Assembly: GCA_964057225.1 (NCBI GenBank)
Contig: OZ059894.1
Location: 11,356,131 to 11,420,130, forward strand
Direction of reading: 5' to 3'
Source: Auanema rhodensis
Lineage: Eukaryota > Nematoda > Chromadorea > Rhabditida > Rhabditidae
DNA length: 64,000 nucleotides
Part shown: positions 8,461 to 22,496 of the stretch, in pieces
Layout of the letters: each line of letters begins with the position of its first letter
How positions within the stretch are numbered: position 1 is the stretch's first letter
Position numbers and translations under genes: made by a program
Notes under the pieces: generated by a model
Told to the model about the DNA's origin: nothing
Databases searched by the model: none
Seen by the model: only the letters and a program-made list of their open reading frames with translations

Positions 8461-9247
8461 TATTGAAGTAGATAATGTTTGTCCCGGAGGACTACAATAT
8501 TAAAATAATTACTGAAGCCCGAAGGCAGCGAGAAATAGTAAGGATACTACCTGCACTGAGTGCGTCGTATCATAAAAAAAGAGATAGCTAATGGGCAAGT
8601 TGAAGAGCTTGAAATTAACAATGACGTCACTAGAAGTAAAGTTTTCTATCTGCAGCTGCGGGTAAAGAGGGTCAGCGTAAGCAGAATTCAATTCTACCAA
8701 CAATTAGTGGGAACATTGAGAGAACAGATGAAGGAGGAAATTGTAACTTCAAGTAAAATAGATTATATCTTCAGCTGCGGGTAAAGAGAGTCAGCTTTGT
8801 ACAGATTACTAGTTTACATAAGAAGTGGTAACATTTCAAAAAAGGAGCACAACATAAAAAACGAGACTACGGACTATGAGGTAAATGTTATCATTGTCTG
8901 GATCGATGATTCGGCATTTGATTGCAGCTGCGGATTGAGTGGATCAGCTTGCATGGCGTCCGCATTCGACATCAGGGAAAATGATGAGTTTCTTGAGGTC
9001 CGGCTCGGCGGGCTGTTATGTCCTATTCCCTGTTGATGGTGTTGTTGTCCTTGAGCTTGTTCTTCTTCCCAGAAAAAAAAAACTGTGAAGCTGAAGAGTC
9101 CTATTAAACGTCTTTAAACGCAAGATTAATAAGAAGCTACTACAGCTAACACAGGACCGCCTCAAGGCCTGGTAGATCAACCAGTGTTGCTTCAATCACC
9201 AAGTATTGCGGCCTGGGCCCTTGGATCAATTCACAACACCAGTATAG
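8461..9247 (-). mobile_element. 787-bp non-autonomous U2-targeted retroelement, copy 2
   Basis: No difference from copy 1 was seen. Identical length, ends and duplication in neighbouring units point to spread by unit duplication or conversion rather than a second insertion. Confidence 0.8.
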
Positions 9248-9288
9248 CAATGGAACACATATCGAAGGTTAATTCGATAAGAACGATT
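9248..9288. repeat. Target site duplication, right copy
   Basis: Identical to 8420-8460. Confidence 0.9.
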
Positions 9289-9769
9289 ACTACACTTTGA
9301 TCTTAGCCAAAAGGCCGAGAAGCGATACAGCATAGCCATGAGTATCAAAGACATCAAGCAAATGTATCGTACTTGTTACGAGTGCACTCTCTCATTTGAA
9401 TATAAAAGTGTGGTTTGACAATCTTGACTGTACAGGTCATAAATGGCTCATATAAACTGTGGATTTACTCAACTTTTGGACTTATTTTTTTCTTATTCGA
9501 AGCGCTGCACTTTTTTCTATTCTTTTTATTCAAATACTTGTATATAGTTTTATATGTACGGTTGCAAAGTTTCCGAATATTTTATATATTTTTATACAAT
9601 AATTAGGAGAAGGTTAATACAATGAAATCTCCCAACTTTACAGTGTTTGTATTGCTTACAGTATCTAGAACAACCACTCTTGTAATATTAGAGCACATAT
9701 CAATCAACAACTTTTTCTAGTTATCAAAGCTTTTTTATTTCTTCAAGATATTTCAAATAAAATATAAAA

Positions 9770-9887
9770 GCTTACGACACCCGGGATTCCCAAGCCGTCT
9801 CCGATCCAAGTACTAACCGGGCCCAACGTTGCTTGACTTGCCAGATCGGACGGGATGGCGTACTTTCAACGTGGTATGGTCGTAAGC
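9770..9887 (-). rRNA. 5S rRNA
   Basis: First 5S copy of unit 3; standard sequence. Confidence 0.96.
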
Positions 9888-10129
9888 AATGTTATATTCT
9901 TCATTATCAGTTATATCACTCTAAATCTTGTTGTTAATAGTTAGGACCACAAAGAAAACAACAGGAACAGTAACAAATGAAATGCCCAAACTTTACAGTG
10001 TTCGAGTTATTTACAGTATCTAAGACTACCTCTGTCGTGTTATTAGAGCAAACATTCGATTAACAACAACTTTTTTTTAGTTATCAAAGCTTTTTTATTT
10101 CTTCAAAAAATTTCAAATAAAATATAAAA

Positions 10130-10247
10130 GCTTACGACACCCGGGATTCCCAAGCCGTCTCCGATCCAAGTACTAACCGGGCCCAACGTTGCTTGACTTG
10201 CCAGATCGGACGGGATGGCGTACTTTCAACGTGGTATGGTCGTAAGC
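10130..10247 (-). rRNA. 5S rRNA
   Basis: Second 5S copy of unit 3; standard sequence. Confidence 0.96.
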
Positions 10248-10389
10248 AATGTCATATTCTTCATTATCAGTTATATCACTCTAAATCTTGTTGTTAATAG
10301 ATACGACCACAAAGAAAACAACAGGAACAGTAACAATAACAAAAAAAATTTTTTTTTCACCTATGTGTCTAAAGGTTAGCCATGTATCC

Positions 10390-10433
<44 letters not shown>

Positions 10434-11610
10434 ACAGTAAAAAGTCCAATCAAGAGAGAAATTTTTTCAACACATAGTTGTTTTTTTTTTAAATATCATT
10501 GTTTTTCCTCATAACTCGGTTTAAACTCGTTCTAACCCGTTGAAATACGTCTAGAAAGTCTTTATAACATGCATATGTATGATAGAACTTCATATTTATT
10601 GTAATAGAAAATTTTATTTTCAGACGTCTTGGTTAACAATGATATGTTTTACCCCCTTATAATTTTTATCATAATGTTCCTTATACGGAACGCTCAATGA
10701 AACTTGCTTCCAGAAAAATTTCTTTCTATTTTTTCTTCATATGTACGTAGATACTATAGAGAACTATGATAGAAAACTTTAACATTCACGAAATCATCAT
10801 TTCTCATTACGCTACGGAGGTTTAAAAAGCTGTGTTTTACCTTATAATAGACCGGAAAACCCTTGTGTTAAAACTGGACCGTTTTTACACATATAAAAAT
10901 GTCCCGTATTCGGGACCCTAATGTAACTTTTGATTCCCTATATTTTTTTTCATGAAATTTACAATCTACTGTAGAAAGAAGAATTATTTTTATAAAAACT
11001 GTAAATTTTTGAAAAATGAAAACAAAACGAAAACAAAAACAACTTTTTTTTGAACATTTTCTCACACAAGGGTCCCCCCTTACCTACTTTTTTTCTCATT
11101 ACTCGTTTCAACCTCATCCGATCACTCTGCAAACATGTTTAATCGTTCTAACTTGTTGAAATACGTCTTAAAAGTCTAAACAACATGCATATGCATAATA
11201 GAAACCACCCGAATAGGCCCCCACGCACTAAACGAGATATATACATTACCAGTATAGTAATAGAACACATATTGAAGATTAATTCGATAAGAACAATTTA
11301 TTGACGTAGAGAATGTTTGTTCCGAAAAACTACAATATTAAACTATAAAAGTAACAAAAGCGTAGAGGCAGCAAAGACATGAATAAACATAAATGTAAAT
11401 ACAGAATTACCAGGTAGTACATAAGTATGACAAAAAATTATAAGAAAGCCATGAAAATAGAAGGTTTGTGAACAAATGAGAGGTACATCTTTGATCGTAT
11501 AGTCATTTCTAAACCGTTCGTATGCTGCAGCATCGTCATAAGCGTCACTCAAGTTGAATTTCCATGTGTACTACACGATTTTCATTCTTATTGTTACATT
11601 CTTTCCCTGA

Positions 11611-11799
11611 GGGAATGGGCCGTTCCCGCCAGCAGTGCAAGAGCGGGTCGACCCGTGAGGTGGAGCTAGCAAGCCAGCATCTACCTCAAGTCTCAAAAAT
11701 CGGTTAACCTTATTGTGAACCAATGGAACACATATCGAAGGTTAATTCGATAAGAACGATTACTACACTTTGATCTTAGCCAAAAGGCCGAGAAGCGAT
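11611..11799 (-). ncRNA. U2 snRNA
   Basis: Whole 189-bp copy of unit 4, same as the reference by eye. Confidence 0.94.
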
Positions 11800-12242
11800 A
11801 CAGCATAGCCATGAGTATCAAAGACATCAAGCAAATGTATCGTACTTGTTACGAGTGCACTCTCTCATTTGAATATAAAAGTGTGGTTTGACAATCTTGA
11901 CTGTACAGGTCATAAATGGCTCATATAAACTGTGGATTTACTCAACTTTTGGACTTATTTTTTTCTTATTCGAAGCGCTGCACTTTTTTCTATTCTTTTT
12001 ATTCAAATACTTGTATATAGTTTTATATGTACGGTTGCAAAGTTTCCGAATATTTTATATATTTTTATACAATAATTAGGAGAAGGTTAATACAATGAAA
12101 TCTCCCAACTTTACAGTGTTTGTATTGCTTACAGTATCTAGAACAACCACTCTTGTAATATTAGAGCACATATCAATCAACAACTTTTTCTAGTTATCAA
12201 AGCTTTTTTATTTCTTCAAGATATTTCAAATAAAATATAAAA

Positions 12243-12360
12243 GCTTACGACACCCGGGATTCCCAAGCCGTCTCCGATCCAAGTACTAACCGGGCCCAAC
12301 GTTGCTTGACTTGCCAGATCGGACGGGATGGCGTACTTTCAACGTGGTATGGTCGTAAGC
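12243..12360 (-). rRNA. 5S rRNA
   Basis: First 5S copy of unit 4; standard sequence. Confidence 0.96.
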
Positions 12361-12602
12361 AATGTTATATTCTTCATTATCAGTTATATCACTCTAAATC
12401 TTGTTGTTAATAGTTAGGACCACAAAGAAAACAACAGGAACAGTAACAAATGAAATGCCCAAACTTTACAGTGTTCGAGTTATTTACAGTATCTAAGACT
12501 ACCTCTGTCGTGTTATTAGAGCAAACATTCGATTAACAACAACTTTTTTTTAGTTATCAAAGCTTTTTTATTTCTTCAAAAAATTTCAAATAAAATATAA
12601 AA

Positions 12603-12720
12603 GCTTACGACACCCGGGATTCCCAAGCCGTCTCCGATCCAAGTACTAACCGGGCCCAACGTTGCTTGACTTGCCAGATCGGACGGGATGGCGTACTTTC
12701 AACGTGGTATGGTCGTAAGC
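12603..12720 (-). rRNA. 5S rRNA
   Basis: Second 5S copy of unit 4; standard sequence. Confidence 0.96.
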
Positions 12721-12862
12721 AATGTCATATTCTTCATTATCAGTTATATCACTCTAAATCTTGTTGTTAATAGATACGACCACAAAGAAAACAACAGGAA
12801 CAGTAACAATAACAAAAAAAATTTTTTTTTCACCTATGTGTCTAAAGGTTAGCCATGTATCC

Positions 12863-12908
<46 letters not shown>

Positions 12909-14085
12909 ACAGTAAAAAGTCCAATCAAGAGAGAAATTTTTTCAACACATAGTTGTTTTTTTTTTAAATATCATTGTTTTTCCTCATAACTCGGTTTAAA
13001 CTCGTTCTAACCCGTTGAAATACGTCTAGAAAGTCTTTATAACATGCATATGTATGATAGAACTTCATATTTATTGTAATAGAAAATTTTATTTTCAGAC
13101 GTCTTGGTTAACAATGATATGTTTTACCCCCTTATAATTTTTATCATAATGTTCCTTATACGGAACGCTCAATGAAACTTGCTTCCAGAAAAATTTCTTT
13201 CTATTTTTTCTTCATATGTACGTAGATACTATAGAGAACTATGATAGAAAACTTTAACATTCACGAAATCATCATTTCTCATTACGCTACGGAGGTTTAA
13301 AAAGCTGTGTTTTACCTTATAATAGACCGGAAAACCCTTGTGTTAAAACTGGACCGTTTTTACACATATAAAAATGTCCCGTATTCGGGACCCTAATGTA
13401 ACTTTTGATTCCCTATATTTTTTTTCATGAAATTTACAATCTACTGTAGAAAGAAGAATTATTTTTATAAAAACTGTAAATTTTTGAAAAATGAAAACAA
13501 AACGAAAACAAAAACAACTTTTTTTTGAACATTTTCTCACACAAGGGTCCCCCCTTACCTACTTTTTTTCTCATTACTCGTTTCAACCTCATCCGATCAC
13601 TCTGCAAACATGTTTAATCGTTCTAACTTGTTGAAATACGTCTTAAAAGTCTAAACAACATGCATATGCATAATAGAAACCACCCGAATAGGCCCCCACG
13701 CACTAAACGAGATATATACATTACCAGTATAGTAATAGAACACATATTGAAGATTAATTCGATAAGAACAATTTATTGACGTAGAGAATGTTTGTTCCGA
13801 AAAACTACAATATTAAACTATAAAAGTAACAAAAGCGTAGAGGCAGCAAAGACATGAATAAACATAAATGTAAATACAGAATTACCAGGTAGTACATAAG
13901 TATGACAAAAAATTATAAGAAAGCCATGAAAATAGAAGGTTTGTGAACAAATGAGAGGTACATCTTTGATCGTATAGTCATTTCTAAACCGTTCGTATGC
14001 TGCAGCATCGTCATAAGCGTCACTCAAGTTGAATTTCCATGTGTACTACACGATTTTCATTCTTATTGTTACATTCTTTCCCTGA

Positions 14086-14274
14086 GGGAATGGGCCGTTC
14101 CCGCCAGCAGTGCAAGAGCGGGTCGACCCGTGAGGTGGAGCTAGCAAGCCAGCATCTACCTCAAGTCTCAAAAATCGGTTAACCTTATTGTGAACCAATG
14201 GAACACATATCGAAGGTTAATTCGATAAGAACGATTACTACACTTTGATCTTAGCCAAAAGGCCGAGAAGCGAT
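14086..14274 (-). ncRNA. U2 snRNA
   Basis: Whole copy of unit 5, same as the reference by eye. Confidence 0.94.
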
Positions 14275-14717
14275 ACAGCATAGCCATGAGTATCAAAGAC
14301 ATCAAGCAAATGTATCGTACTTGTTACGAGTGCACTCTCTCATTTGAATATAAAAGTGTGGTTTGACAATCTTGACTGTACAGGTCATAAATGGCTCATA
14401 TAAACTGTGGATTTACTCAACTTTTGGACTTATTTTTTTCTTATTCGAAGCGCTGCACTTTTTTCTATTCTTTTTATTCAAATACTTGTATATAGTTTTA
14501 TATGTACGGTTGCAAAGTTTCCGAATATTTTATATATTTTTATACAATAATTAGGAGAAGGTTAATACAATGAAATCTCCCAACTTTACAGTGTTTGTAT
14601 TGCTTACAGTATCTAGAACAACCACTCTTGTAATATTAGAGCACATATCAATCAACAACTTTTTCTAGTTATCAAAGCTTTTTTATTTCTTCAAGATATT
14701 TCAAATAAAATATAAAA

Positions 14718-14835
14718 GCTTACGACACCCGGGATTCCCAAGCCGTCTCCGATCCAAGTACTAACCGGGCCCAACGTTGCTTGACTTGCCAGATCGGACG
14801 GGATGGCGTACTTTCAACGTGGTATGGTCGTAAGC
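14718..14835 (-). rRNA. 5S rRNA
   Basis: First 5S copy of unit 5; standard sequence. Confidence 0.96.
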
Positions 14836-15077
14836 AATGTTATATTCTTCATTATCAGTTATATCACTCTAAATCTTGTTGTTAATAGTTAGGACCACAA
14901 AGAAAACAACAGGAACAGTAACAAATGAAATGCCCAAACTTTACAGTGTTCGAGTTATTTACAGTATCTAAGACTACCTCTGTCGTGTTATTAGAGCAAA
15001 CATTCGATTAACAACAACTTTTTTTTAGTTATCAAAGCTTTTTTATTTCTTCAAAAAATTTCAAATAAAATATAAAA

Positions 15078-15195
15078 GCTTACGACACCCGGGATTCCCA
15101 AGCCGTCTCCGATCCAAGTACTAACCGGGCCCAACGTTGCTTGACTTGCCAGATCGGACGGGATGGCGTACTTTCAACGTGGTATGGTCGTAAGC
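15078..15195 (-). rRNA. 5S rRNA
   Basis: Second 5S copy of unit 5; standard sequence. Confidence 0.96.
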
Positions 15196-15337
15196 AATGT
15201 CATATTCTTCATTATCAGTTATATCACTCTAAATCTTGTTGTTAATAGATACGACCACAAAGAAAACAACAGGAACAGTAACAATAACAAAAAAAATTTT
15301 TTTTTCACCTATGTGTCTAAAGGTTAGCCATGTATCC

Positions 15338-15379
<42 letters not shown>

Positions 15380-16556
15380 ACAGTAAAAAGTCCAATCAAG
15401 AGAGAAATTTTTTCAACACATAGTTGTTGTTTTTTTAAATATCATTGTTTTTCCTCATAACTCGGTTTAAACTCGTTCTAACCCGTTGAAATACGTCTAG
15501 AAAGTCTTTATAACATGCATATGTATGATAGAACTTCATATTTATTGTAATAGAAAATTTTATTTTCAGACGTCTTGGTTAACAATGATATGTTTTACCC
15601 CCTTATAATTTTTATCATAATGTTCCTTATACGGAACGCTCAATGAAACTTGCTTCCAGAAAAATTTCTTTCTATTTTTTCTTCATATGTACGTAGATAC
15701 TATAGAGAACTATGATAGAAAACTTTAACATTCACGAAATCATCATTTCTCATTACGCTACGGAGGTTTAAAAAGCTGTGTTTTACCTTATAATAGACCG
15801 GAAAACCCTTGTGTTAAAACTGGACCGTTTTTACACATATAAAAATGTCCCGTATTCGGGACCCTAATGTAACTTTTGATTCCCTATATTTTTTTTCATG
15901 AAATTTACAATCTACTGTAGAAAGAAGAATTATTTTTATAAAAACTGTAAATTTTTGAAAAATGAAAACAAAACGAAAACAAAAACAACTTTTTTTTGAA
16001 CATTTTCTCACACAAGGGTCCCCCCTTACCTACTTTTTTTCTCATTACTCGTTTCAACCTCATCCGATCACTCTGCAAACATGTTTAATCGTTCTAACTT
16101 GTTGAAATACGTCTTAAAAGTCTAAACAACATGCATATGCATAATAGAAACCACCCGAATAGGCCCCCACGCACTAAACGAGATATATACATTACCAGTA
16201 TAGTAATAGAACACATATTGAAGATTAATTCGATAAGAACAATTTATTGACGTAGAGAATGTTTGTTCCGAAAAACTACAATATTAAACTATAAAAGTAA
16301 CAAAAGCGTAGAGGCAGCAAAGACATGAATAAACATAAATGTAAATACAGAATTACCAGGTAGTACATAAGTATGACAAAAAATTATAAGAAAGCCATGA
16401 AAATAGAAGGTTTGTGAACAAATGAGAGGTACATCTTTGATCGTATAGTCATTTCTAAACCGTTCGTATGCTGCAGCATCGTCATAAGCGTCACTCAAGT
16501 TGAATTTCCATGTGTACTACACGATTTTCATTCTTATTGTTACATTCTTTCCCTGA

Positions 16557-16745
16557 GGGAATGGGCCGTTCCCGCCAGCAGTGCAAGAGCGGGTCGACCC
16601 GTGAGGTGGAGCTAGCAAGCCAGCATCTACCTCAAGTCTCAAAAATCGGTTAACCTTATTGTGAACCAATGGAACACATATCGAAGGTTAATTCGATAAG
16701 AACGATTACTACACTTTGATCTTAGCCAAAAGGCCGAGAAGCGAT
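16557..16745 (-). ncRNA. U2 snRNA
   Basis: Whole copy of unit 6, same as the reference by eye. Confidence 0.94.
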
Positions 16746-17188
16746 ACAGCATAGCCATGAGTATCAAAGACATCAAGCAAATGTATCGTACTTGTTACGA
16801 GTGCACTCTCTCATTTGAATATAAAAGTGTGGTTTGACAATCTTGACTGTACAGGTCATAAATGGCTCATATAAACTGTGGATTTACTCAACTTTTGGAC
16901 TTATTTTTTTCTTATTCGAAGCGCTGCACTTTTTTCTATTCTTTTTATTCAAATACTTGTATATAGTTTTATATGTACGGTTGCAAAGTTTCCGAATATT
17001 TTATATATTTTTATACAATAATTAGGAGAAGGTTAATACAATGAAATCTCCCAACTTTACAGTGTTTGTATTGCTTACAGTATCTAGAACAACCACTCTT
17101 GTAATATTAGAGCACATATCAATCAACAACTTTTTCTAGTTATCAAAGCTTTTTTATTTCTTCAAGATATTTCAAATAAAATATAAAA

Positions 17189-17306
17189 GCTTACGACACC
17201 CGGGATTCCCAAGCCGTCTCCGATCCAAGTACTAACCGGGCCCAACGTTGCTTGACTTGCCAGATCGGACGGGATGGCGTACTTTCAACGTGGTATGGTC
17301 GTAAGC
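17189..17306 (-). rRNA. 5S rRNA
   Basis: First of three 5S copies in unit 6; standard sequence. Confidence 0.96.
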
Positions 17307-17548
17307 AATGTTATATTCTTCATTATCAGTTATATCACTCTAAATCTTGTTGTTAATAGTTAGGACCACAAAGAAAACAACAGGAACAGTAACAAATGAA
17401 ATGCCCAAACTTTACAGTGTTCGAGTTATTTACAGTATCTAAGACTACCTCTGTCGTGTTATTAGAGCAAACATTCGATTAACAACAACTTTTTTTTAGT
17501 TATCAAAGCTTTTTTATTTCTTCAAAAAATTTCAAATAAAATATAAAA

Positions 17549-17666
17549 GCTTACGACACCCGGGATTCCCAAGCCGTCTCCGATCCAAGTACTAACCGGG
17601 CCCAACGTTGCTTGACTTGCCAGATCGGACGGGATGGCGTACTTTCAACGTGGTATGGTCGTAAGC
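17549..17666 (-). rRNA. 5S rRNA (extra copy)
   Basis: Middle copy of unit 6. Its left flank is of the second-copy type and its right flank of the first-copy type, as expected from unequal crossing-over between the two 360-bp modules. Confidence 0.96.
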
Positions 17667-17908
17667 AATGTTATATTCTTCATTATCAGTTATATCACTC
17701 TAAATCTTGTTGTTAATAGTTAGGACCACAAAGAAAACAACAGGAACAGTAACAAATGAAATGCCCAAACTTTACAGTGTTCGAGTTATTTACAGTATCT
17801 AAGACTACCTCTGTCGTGTTATTAGAGCAAACATTCGATTAACAACAACTTTTTTTTAGTTATCAAAGCTTTTTTATTTCTTCAAAAAATTTCAAATAAA
17901 ATATAAAA

Positions 17909-18026
17909 GCTTACGACACCCGGGATTCCCAAGCCGTCTCCGATCCAAGTACTAACCGGGCCCAACGTTGCTTGACTTGCCAGATCGGACGGGATGGCGT
18001 ACTTTCAACGTGGTATGGTCGTAAGC
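17909..18026 (-). rRNA. 5S rRNA
   Basis: Third copy of unit 6; standard second-copy flanks. Confidence 0.96.
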
Positions 18027-18168
18027 AATGTCATATTCTTCATTATCAGTTATATCACTCTAAATCTTGTTGTTAATAGATACGACCACAAAGAAAACAA
18101 CAGGAACAGTAACAATAACAAAAAAAATTTTTTTTTCACCTATGTGTCTAAAGGTTAGCCATGTATCC

Positions 18169-18218
<50 letters not shown>

Positions 18219-19395
18219 ACAGTAAAAAGTCCAATCAAGAGAGAAATTTTTTCAACACATAGTTGTTTTTTTTTTAAATATCATTGTTTTTCCTCATAAC
18301 TCGGTTTAAACTCGTTCTAACCCGTTGAAATACGTCTAGAAAGTCTTTATAACATGCATATGTATGATAGAACTTCATATTTATTGTAATAGAAAATTTT
18401 ATTTTCAGACGTCTTGGTTAACAATGATATGTTTTACCCCCTTATAATTTTTATCATAATGTTCCTTATACGGAACGCTCAATGAAACTTGCTTCCAGAA
18501 AAATTTCTTTCTATTTTTTCTTCATATGTACGTAGATACTATAGAGAACTATGATAGAAAACTTTAACATTCACGAAATCATCATTTCTCATTACGCTAC
18601 GGAGGTTTAAAAAGCTGTGTTTTACCTTATAATAGACCGGAAAACCCTTGTGTTAAAACTGGACCGTTTTTACACATATAAAAATGTCCCGTATTCGGGA
18701 CCCTAATGTAACTTTTGATTCCCTATATTTTTTTTCATGAAATTTACAATCTACTGTAGAAAGAAGAATTATTTTTATAAAAACTGTAAATTTTTGAAAA
18801 ATGAAAACAAAACGAAAACAAAAACAACTTTTTTTTGAACATTTTCTCACACAAGGGTCCCCCCTTACCTACTTTTTTTCTCATTACTCGTTTCAACCTC
18901 ATCCGATCACTCTGCAAACATGTTTAATCGTTCTAACTTGTTGAAATACGTCTTAAAAGTCTAAACAACATGCATATGCATAATAGAAACCACCCGAATA
19001 GGCCCCCACGCACTAAACGAGATATATACATTACCAGTATAGTAATAGAACACATATTGAAGATTAATTCGATAAGAACAATTTATTGACGTAGAGAATG
19101 TTTGTTCCGAAAAACTACAATATTAAACTATAAAAGTAACAAAAGCGTAGAGGCAGCAAAGACATGAATAAACATAAATGTAAATACAGAATTACCAGGT
19201 AGTACATAAGTATGACAAAAAATTATAAGAAAGCCATGAAAATAGAAGGTTTGTGAACAAATGAGAGGTACATCTTTGATCGTATAGTCATTTCTAAACC
19301 GTTCGTATGCTGCAGCATCGTCATAAGCGTCACTCAAGTTGAATTTCCATGTGTACTACACGATTTTCATTCTTATTGTTACATTCTTTCCCTGA

Positions 19396-19584
19396 GGGAA
19401 TGGGCCGTTCCCGCCAGCAGTGCAAGAGCGGGTCGACCCGTGAGGTGGAGCTAGCAAGCCAGCATCTACCTCAAGTCTCAAAAATCGGTTAACCTTATTG
19501 TGAACCAATGGAACACATATCGAAGGTTAATTCGATAAGAACGATTACTACACTTTGATCTTAGCCAAAAGGCCGAGAAGCGAT
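19396..19584 (-). ncRNA. U2 snRNA
   Basis: Whole copy of unit 7, same as the reference by eye. Confidence 0.94.
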
Positions 19585-20027
19585 ACAGCATAGCCATGAG
19601 TATCAAAGACATCAAGCAAATGTATCGTACTTGTTACGAGTGCACTCTCTCATTTGAATATAAAAGTGTGGTTTGACAATCTTGACTGTACAGGTCATAA
19701 ATGGCTCATATAAACTGTGGATTTACTCAACTTTTGGACTTATTTTTTTCTTATTCGAAGCGCTGCACTTTTTTCTATTCTTTTTATTCAAATACTTGTA
19801 TATAGTTTTATATGTACGGTTGCAAAGTTTCCGAATATTTTATATATTTTTATACAATAATTAGGAGAAGGTTAATACAATGAAATCTCCCAACTTTACA
19901 GTGTTTGTATTGCTTACAGTATCTAGAACAACCACTCTTGTAATATTAGAGCACATATCAATCAACAACTTTTTCTAGTTATCAAAGCTTTTTTATTTCT
20001 TCAAGATATTTCAAATAAAATATAAAA

Positions 20028-20145
20028 GCTTACGACACCCGGGATTCCCAAGCCGTCTCCGATCCAAGTACTAACCGGGCCCAACGTTGCTTGACTTGCC
20101 AGATCGGACGGGATGGCGTACTTTCAACGTGGTATGGTCGTAAGC
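20028..20145 (-). rRNA. 5S rRNA
   Basis: First 5S copy of unit 7; standard sequence. Confidence 0.96.
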
Positions 20146-20387
20146 AATGTTATATTCTTCATTATCAGTTATATCACTCTAAATCTTGTTGTTAATAGTT
20201 AGGACCACAAAGAAAACAACAGGAACAGTAACAAATGAAATGCCCAAACTTTACAGTGTTCGAGTTATTTACAGTATCTAAGACTACCTCTGTCGTGTTA
20301 TTAGAGCAAACATTCGATTAACAACAACTTTTTTTTAGTTATCAAAGCTTTTTTATTTCTTCAAAAAATTTCAAATAAAATATAAAA

Positions 20388-20505
20388 GCTTACGACACCC
20401 GGGATTCCCAAGCCGTCTCCGATCCAAGTACTAACCGGGCCCAACGTTGCTTGACTTGCCAGATCGGACGGGATGGCGTACTTTCAACGTGGTATGGTCG
20501 TAAGC
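20388..20505 (-). rRNA. 5S rRNA
   Basis: Second 5S copy of unit 7; standard sequence. Confidence 0.96.
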
Positions 20506-20647
20506 AATGTCATATTCTTCATTATCAGTTATATCACTCTAAATCTTGTTGTTAATAGATACGACCACAAAGAAAACAACAGGAACAGTAACAATAACAA
20601 AAAAAATTTTTTTTTCACCTATGTGTCTAAAGGTTAGCCATGTATCC

Positions 20648-20687
<40 letters not shown>

Positions 20688-21864
20688 ACAGTAAAAAGTC
20701 CAATCAAGAGAGAAATTTTTTCAACACATAGTTGTTTTTTTTTTAAATATCATTGTTTTTCCTCATAACTCGGTTTAAACTCGTTCTAACCCGTTGAAAT
20801 ACGTCTAGAAAGTCTTTATAACATGCATATGTATGATAGAACTTCATATTTATTGTAATAGAAAATTTTATTTTCAGACGTCTTGGTTAACAATGATATG
20901 TTTTACCCCCTTATAATTTTTATCATAATGTTCCTTATACGGAACGCTCAATGAAACTTGCTTCCAGAAAAATTTCTTTCTATTTTTTCTTCATATGTAC
21001 GTAGATACTATAGAGAACTATGATAGAAAACTTTAACATTCACGAAATCATCATTTCTCATTACGCTACGGAGGTTTAAAAAGCTGTGTTTTACCTTATA
21101 ATAGACCGGAAAACCCTTGTGTTAAAACTGGACCGTTTTTACACATATAAAAATGTCCCGTATTCGGGACCCTAATGTAACTTTTGATTCCCTATATTTT
21201 TTTTCATGAAATTTACAATCTACTGTAGAAAGAAGAATTATTTTTATAAAAACTGTAAATTTTTGAAAAATGAAAACAAAACGAAAACAAAAACAACTTT
21301 TTTTTGAACATTTTCTCACACAAGGGTCCCCCCTTACCTACTTTTTTTCTCATTACTCGTTTCAACCTCATCCGATCACTCTGCAAACATGTTTAATCGT
21401 TCTAACTTGTTGAAATACGTCTTAAAAGTCTAAACAACATGCATATGCATAATAGAAACCACCCGAATAGGCCCCCACGCACTAAACGAGATATATACAT
21501 TACCAGTATAGTAATAGAACACATATTGAAGATTAATTCGATAAGAACAATTTATTGACGTAGAGAATGTTTGTTCCGAAAAACTACAATATTAAACTAT
21601 AAAAGTAACAAAAGCGTAGAGGCAGCAAAGACATGAATAAACATAAATGTAAATACAGAATTACCAGGTAGTACATAAGTATGACAAAAAATTATAAGAA
21701 AGCCATGAAAATAGAAGGTTTGTGAACAAATGAGAGGTACATCTTTGATCGTATAGTCATTTCTAAACCGTTCGTATGCTGCAGCATCGTCATAAGCGTC
21801 ACTCAAGTTGAATTTCCATGTGTACTACACGATTTTCATTCTTATTGTTACATTCTTTCCCTGA

Positions 21865-22053
21865 GGGAATGGGCCGTTCCCGCCAGCAGTGCAAGAGCGG
21901 GTCGACCCGTGAGGTGGAGCTAGCAAGCCAGCATCTACCTCAAGTCTCAAAAATCGGTTAACCTTATTGTGAACCAATGGAACACATATCGAAGGTTAAT
22001 TCGATAAGAACGATTACTACACTTTGATCTTAGCCAAAAGGCCGAGAAGCGAT
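21865..22053 (-). ncRNA. U2 snRNA
   Basis: Whole copy of unit 8, same as the reference by eye. Confidence 0.94.
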
Positions 22054-22496
22054 ACAGCATAGCCATGAGTATCAAAGACATCAAGCAAATGTATCGTACT
22101 TGTTACGAGTGCACTCTCTCATTTGAATATAAAAGTGTGGTTTGACAATCTTGACTGTACAGGTCATAAATGGCTCATATAAACTGTGGATTTACTCAAC
22201 TTTTGGACTTATTTTTTTCTTATTCGAAGCGCTGCACTTTTTTCTATTCTTTTTATTCAAATACTTGTATATAGTTTTATATGTACGGTTGCAAAGTTTC
22301 CGAATATTTTATATATTTTTATACAATAATTAGGAGAAGGTTAATACAATGAAATCTCCCAACTTTACAGTGTTTGTATTGCTTACAGTATCTAGAACAA
22401 CCACTCTTGTAATATTAGAGCACATATCAATCAACAACTTTTTCTAGTTATCAAAGCTTTTTTATTTCTTCAAGATATTTCAAATAAAATATAAAA

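Larger units (their letters stand above)
8310..9326 (-). pseudogene. U2 snRNA gene split by a 787-bp retroelement
   Basis: 5' piece 9248-9326 (nt 1-79), 3' piece 8310-8460 (nt 39-189). Same break and same duplication as in unit 2, so this is the same event copied by array recombination. Confidence 0.92.
8310..11610 (-). repeat. Array unit 3 (3301 bp, with 787-bp insertion)
   Basis: Like unit 2, with the insertion at 8461-9247. Two 5S genes, 39-bp TA tract, relic U2 piece at 11259-11298. Confidence 0.95.
11611..14085 (-). repeat. Array unit 4 (2475 bp)
   Basis: Standard unit. TA tract 41 bp; relic U2 piece 13734-13773. Confidence 0.95.
14086..16556 (-). repeat. Array unit 5 (2471 bp)
   Basis: Standard unit. 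TA tract 37 bp; private t to g change at 15429 in the T run; relic U2 piece 16205-16244. Confidence 0.95.
16557..19395 (-). repeat. Array unit 6 (2839 bp, three 5S genes)
   Basis: Carries an extra 360-bp 5S module, so the unit is longer by exactly that amount. TA tract 45 bp; relic U2 piece 19044-19083. Confidence 0.95.
19396..21864 (-). repeat. Array unit 7 (2469 bp)
   Basis: Standard unit. TA tract 35 bp; relic U2 piece 21513-21552. Confidence 0.95.
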
